From assembly GCA_964503085.1 (NCBI GenBank), contig CAZCYQ010000002.1, positions 1 to 64,000 of the forward strand: 64,000 bases of DNA, read 5' to 3'. A model generated the notes under the pieces. It made no database searches. It was not told where the DNA came from and saw only the letters and a program-made list of their open reading frames with translations. A program made the translations under genes and the position numbers. Positions 61,069 to 64,000 of the stretch are shown one piece after another. Position 1 is the first letter of the stretch; every line of letters begins with the position of its first letter. The stretch is from Bin80 sp964503085 (GTDB lineage Bacteria > Bacteroidota > Rhodothermia > Rhodothermales > Bin80).

Positions 61069-61921
61069 GATGTAATGATACGAAATGACGGTATACAATG
61101 TCAAATACTGCTCATACTGATATATTGTTCCACGGTCATGACCTCTAAATTGACACTACCTCTCCGACAGTCGAGATTCAATTACTAGGCAGCAATTTGC
61201 CAATCACCCGATCTGATTGCCGAGTATTCCTGCAAGGAGTGCTGGTCAGAGGTTCTGCCAGAGGTCTACAGGGTGTGGGACGACCACATTGAAACTCTGG
61301 AGACAGGCATGTTCGTATTCGAGATAGCTCCACGGCGGAGTGGATCCTGTCCTCCAGGGCGAAATCCACGAGGAATATACCTCTCTACGTTTTCAGCAAC
61401 AGTGCCGCATGGACCGGTGACTGGCTGTTGCGCCCAGAATGCTACCTGATTATCGAAGACCAGCAATCCGGCCAACTCCTACAACAGCCGTCATATCGTC
61501 ACGAGGATTAACTATGGATGGCAGCAGCAGGCGCTTCGTCTAGGCTAGGCGTAAGTAATTCACGTGCAATTTTCATCCGGCGAAGCTCATTCGCGATGCC
61601 GTTCTTGTCTATTTTCGGTACTTCCTTGGTATGGATACTACAAATTGATTGGCCAGGATTCCAGCACAGCACCTAATGCTTTTCGAAGTTACCGCGAAAT
61701 GCCCAGGCGAGAAATGCGCCGACCTCTATCCAGGTCCGTGCGGAGGACCACTGTGGCACAACAATGAACACGGACAAGAAATCCCGTACATTGAAGCGTG
61801 ACTTGGCAAAGGGCTTGCCCTTACTAATCACCTTGAACAACCGTTTCTCGGCATTCTAGTGGTTGCCCGATCCAGGAAGACTAAATGGAAGGATCATTCC
61901 CAAGAGCAGATCCTGATCCGT
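61069..61921. other. Gene-less stretch upstream of the helicase
   Basis: It should contain the helicase promoter near 61070-61150 (AT-rich, minus strand). Beyond that, several open frames of 60-85 codons exist on both strands, for example one with an SCKEC motif near 61216, but none has a start plus a recognisable domain. ATTCTAGTGGTTG at 61853-61865 also occurs at 58792-58804 within the transposase remnant, hinting at a further worn copy. Confidence 0.4.
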
Positions 61922-61997
61922 ATCTTGAACGTGATGCTTAACTGAGTTCAATTTTGGACGGATTGATAAAGTTAAAGGTTCGAGGCACAGCCAAAGA
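61922..61997 (+). repeat. 76-bp repeat, copy 2
   Basis: Matches the reverse complement of 55879-55954 at 67 of 76 positions. The second frame (LSSILDGLIKLKVRGTAKDY) is stopped just after the repeat, unlike in copy 1. It lies about 40 bases from the truncated end of the IS1182-type fragment at 62038. The two copies point outwards and bracket about 6 kb. Confidence 0.75.
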
Positions 61998-62037
61998 CTA
62001 TTGATCTTCTCTTGATAACCCGAGCATATGCCCTGCT

Positions 62038-62235
62038 TCCCCCCGCAACAACACCCGAACGACCATTACGATCCGCACAATATTCTCGGCAAAGCCGGTC
62101 CACAAACTTGTCAAAACCACACTTGAAGAGCACGGGCTCTATTGCATCGAGATACGTGTTTGAACTGGAACCGAATTCATGCGAAAAAATAAAGAACTCG
62201 CCTTGAGTGCTCTCCGTACGTGTTCCTATTGCCAT
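62038..62235 (-). pseudogene. N-terminal fragment of an IS1182-family transposase
   Basis: From an ATG at 62235 the minus strand reads as the N-terminus of an IS1182-type transposase. It contains TQGEFFIFSHEF, then TYLDAIEPVLFKCGFDKFV and DRLCREYCADRNGRSG, corresponding to FYERLNxxLxxxGFDxFVExLCRxxYADxxGRP in the family. After about 66 codons the match stops and unrelated sequence follows. It overlaps the portion also present in the remnant at 58336-58808, so the two are different copies, in the same orientation. Confidence 0.7.
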
Positions 62236-62467
62236 GGATTTGTACCATATACAATCTGAACACAAGCGCACTCGTAAAAAATACCCTACCGAGTCTTGAA
62301 TCCCGACTTTATCCACAGACTGCTTGGTCTGCAAACACAAGAAAATCCGTTGCGCCAGAGTTCCAGGATGGGCTTAAACTCCGGCCGTGCTCAAGACGGG
62401 CAGATGTTTTTGACAACCCAGCAGCGGGATTTACTGCACCACCTTCTAACAAAATTCAAGACTCATT

Positions 62468-63841
62468 ATGTCTCAAGTTAGTCTCGAATACTTAACGGAC
62501 AGCATTCTTTTGGACCCCTCTGCTCAGAGCAATTTTTACTCAAGCCTTTCAGACATACAGCTCTTGGACGAATTGATGGCATACCGGGAACACATCAAGA
62601 ACAGACGAGAAGAGCTTAACCGCGAGTTGGTTGCCGGTCGCGGCAAACTGGGGGCATATTTTGGCATGTCTCTGGTGGCCGAGCCAAAGTTTGAACAGTT
62701 GATGCGGGCCGCCCTCTACTTCGATCAGTTGCTGGTCAAAGATCCGCTTGTTCCGCATGGCCGAGAATCATCTCACGAGAGTGAAATGATGGAACAGTTT
62801 ATAGGCAGTAAGTACGAAAAACTGGACCGCCAAGCGATAGCGGAAGCAGCATGCTTAATCTCTAGATTGTTGCCTCTAGTGCGAGGAGATGTCGTGAAGC
62901 TTGTCCCTTCCAGTTTGGAGCACGAGCCTCCGAAAGAGGTCAGGTTTACGTATTCACCCGACCTTTTTTCCGAGCGAGTCCCGGCACCTCTGCTCCCGTG
63001 GTTTTACAATCAAGTAGAAGTATTGCCCGTGAGGCGCCGTGCCGATGGAGTGCTAGAACTCTCAAAGGGATTGGACCTGATGCCGTGCAATGATATCTTA
63101 GTTTGCCTGCGCGAACTTAATCAGGAGCATGTTTTTCATTACTTGCCAATTGTTGAGCAAAAAATGTTACCAAACGGGGAATTAACGATCCAATTCCAGA
63201 AACCAGCCCCGGATCAACGACCAACCCTGGAGGAATTCCAAATCTGGGTAAGGCAGTCGGTCAATCAGGCTTCAGGCTATGCCTTCCGGCGCATTGCATC
63301 AGACCTACGAGTTTCTGCCGCTTGCGACACGATGATGTTCACGGACTCTCAAGGCATTGCTGAGTTCCTCAGACTGCAGGTTACAGAGCACGGAAGGATC
63401 AATGAGGAATTGGCAACGCTTGCCCTACAGTTTGAATTGCCTTTCCTAGACCGTCTCACTGCTGACGATCTAATGATAATTCGGCGGCGGCATGGTGAAT
63501 CATTTGAAGGTTTCCGTTCCGAGCTCCGTCGGCAATTGCGAGAGTTAAGAGGTGTCAGATCACAGAAAGACCTTCAGCGAGGTCTTGAGAACATACAGCA
63601 GGACATAACAGAAGTGCAGATGCGCCGCATCCAGGCACACGCGCGGCAACTCCGAGGTCACCTTTTTCGTGAAGCCGTCATCGGATTTGCCAGCTTAGCC
63701 ACTGTAATTGCCTCCCAAGGCGTTTCTCTCGCTTCTCTGTGGTGGGCTGCCGACAAGGCTTGGGAACATGGTCTTGAATACGGGGAAATTCGACGGAATC
63801 CAGCTTTCTTTGTTTGGCAGCTACAGAAACGTGCGAAATGA
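62468..63841 (+). CDS. Unrecognised 457-residue protein
   Basis: 457 residues, no signal peptide, ATG at 62468. I recognise no family. The N-terminal third is helical (LLDELMAYREHIKNRREELN; then FEQLMRAALYFDQLLVKDPLVP). The middle is mixed alpha/beta (KLVPSSLEHEP, YNQVEVLPVRRRADG). Residues about 330-410 form a long charged helix or coiled coil (MIIRRRHGESFEGFRSEL, RELRGVRSQKDLQRGLEN). A short hydrophobic stretch lies near 415-440 (AVIGFASLATVIASQGV) that might be a membrane helix. It is next to the IS-flanked helicase cassette but on the opposite strand. Confidence 0.7.
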   Translation: MSQVSLEYLTDSILLDPSAQSNFYSSLSDIQLLDELMAYREHIKNRREELNRELVAGRGKLGAYFGMSLVAEPKFEQLMRAALYFDQLLVKDPLVPHGRESSHESEMMEQFIGSKYEKLDRQAIAEAACLISRLLPLVRGDVVKLVPSSLEHEPPKEVRFTYSPDLFSERVPAPLLPWFYNQVEVLPVRRRADGVLELSKGLDLMPCNDILVCLRELNQEHVFHYLPIVEQKMLPNGELTIQFQKPAPDQRPTLEEFQIWVRQSVNQASGYAFRRIASDLRVSAACDTMMFTDSQGIAEFLRLQVTEHGRINEELATLALQFELPFLDRLTADDLMIIRRRHGESFEGFRSELRRQLRELRGVRSQKDLQRGLENIQQDITEVQMRRIQAHARQLRGHLFREAVIGFASLATVIASQGVSLASLWWAADKAWEHGLEYGEIRRNPAFFVWQLQKRAK

Positions 63842-64000
63842 TATTAAGCACTCTTAGATAACTAATCTGAATTTCCGCGGGTGAATTTGGCGGTGAGTAC
63901 TGGATGAATTGGGCTGCCGTAAGATTCCGTCCATCCCTGCATTCGGCGCTCTCAGGCACATCCTCTCTGTAGGGCGTTGACCACAGCACTCCTCGAGTCA
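63842..64000. other. Right-edge intergenic sequence
   Basis: 159 bases with no gene, terminator or repeat that I could identify. The next gene must begin beyond the window. Confidence 0.4.

Noticed and set aside
61186..61800. Open frames of 60-85 codons on both strands, one with a CxxC-like motif near 61216.
   Set aside because: No start codons or recognisable domains, and both strands are equally open, so chance is the simpler explanation.
61853..61865. 13-base match ATTCTAGTGGTTG shared with 58792-58804 inside the transposase remnant.
   Set aside because: Flanks do not align convincingly, so a third IS1182 copy cannot be claimed.
58812..62235. Idea that the helicase cassette split a single IS1182 gene into N- and C-terminal halves.
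   Set aside because: The two fragments overlap in the protein region they encode, so they are two copies, not one interrupted gene.
1..64000. CRISPR arrays, tRNA or rRNA genes.
   Set aside because: No regularly spaced short repeats were seen, and no cloverleaf or rRNA sequence was recognised in the intergenic parts by eye.

Overview
The window looks like a chromosomal segment from a free-living, probably marine member of the Bacteroidota/Rhodothermota line (Rhodothermia- or Balneolia-like). The support is a SusC/SusD outer-membrane pair, GWxTD and GLPGLI family proteins, a zinc-less DksA/TraR protein of the Bacteroidota type, and many FG-GAP/ASPIC lipoproteins. It is gene-dense with short spacers up to about 55 kb and visibly decayed after that. 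No rRNA, tRNA or CRISPR array was recognised.

Layout. 0.3-9.1 kb: alaS, a DUF4097 surface protein read divergently from it, and an RND pump with its adaptor (no outer-membrane channel gene). 9.6-14.1 kb (minus strand): glycerate 2-kinase, DUF255/YyaL thioredoxin-fold protein and thiolase, abutting or overlapping. 14.1-19.9 kb (plus strand): NIPSNAP protein, secreted amidohydrolase, secreted DinB-fold protein and a complete tripartite tricarboxylate transporter (TctC-TctB-TctA) with overlapping reading frames. 20.2 kb: STAS-domain protein. 21.0-27.1 kb (minus): yggS, punA, ileS, dksA/traR-like and lspA. 27.1-31.0 kb: an ABC permease/ATPase pair divergent from a TesA-like esterase, the ybbP-ybbA-tesA arrangement known from proteobacteria.

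31.2-48.2 kb (minus) is the most distinctive block: SusC, SusD, a small lipoprotein, three FG-GAP/ASPIC lipoproteins (about 1200, 1200 and 717 residues), a GWxTD protein and a one-domain alkyltransferase, in one tight run that looks like a single operon. It has the shape of a nutrient-uptake locus, but surface beta-propeller lipoproteins stand where glycoside hydrolases would be expected. 48.4-52.4 kb: a SPFH protein with a lipobox, divergent from murB-ccmB-ccmC-ccmD-ccmE. The CcmE is of the Cys type (CPSKY).

52.5-57.4 kb: a TonB-receptor-like barrel protein, a GLPGLI protein and a small Cys-rich secreted protein. 55.2-62.4 kb is an accessory zone with fragments of two IS1182-type transposase copies, a possible third transposase scrap, and a 76-bp repeat present twice in inverted orientation. 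Inside it sits a coupled pair: an SF2 helicase with an excisionase-like HTH and a small zinc-ribbon-like protein. An unrecognised 457-residue protein follows at 62.5-63.8 kb. The helicase/zinc-ribbon cassette and the SusCD/FG-GAP operon are the best candidates for undescribed systems. No searches or calculations could be run, so family calls rest on motif recognition.
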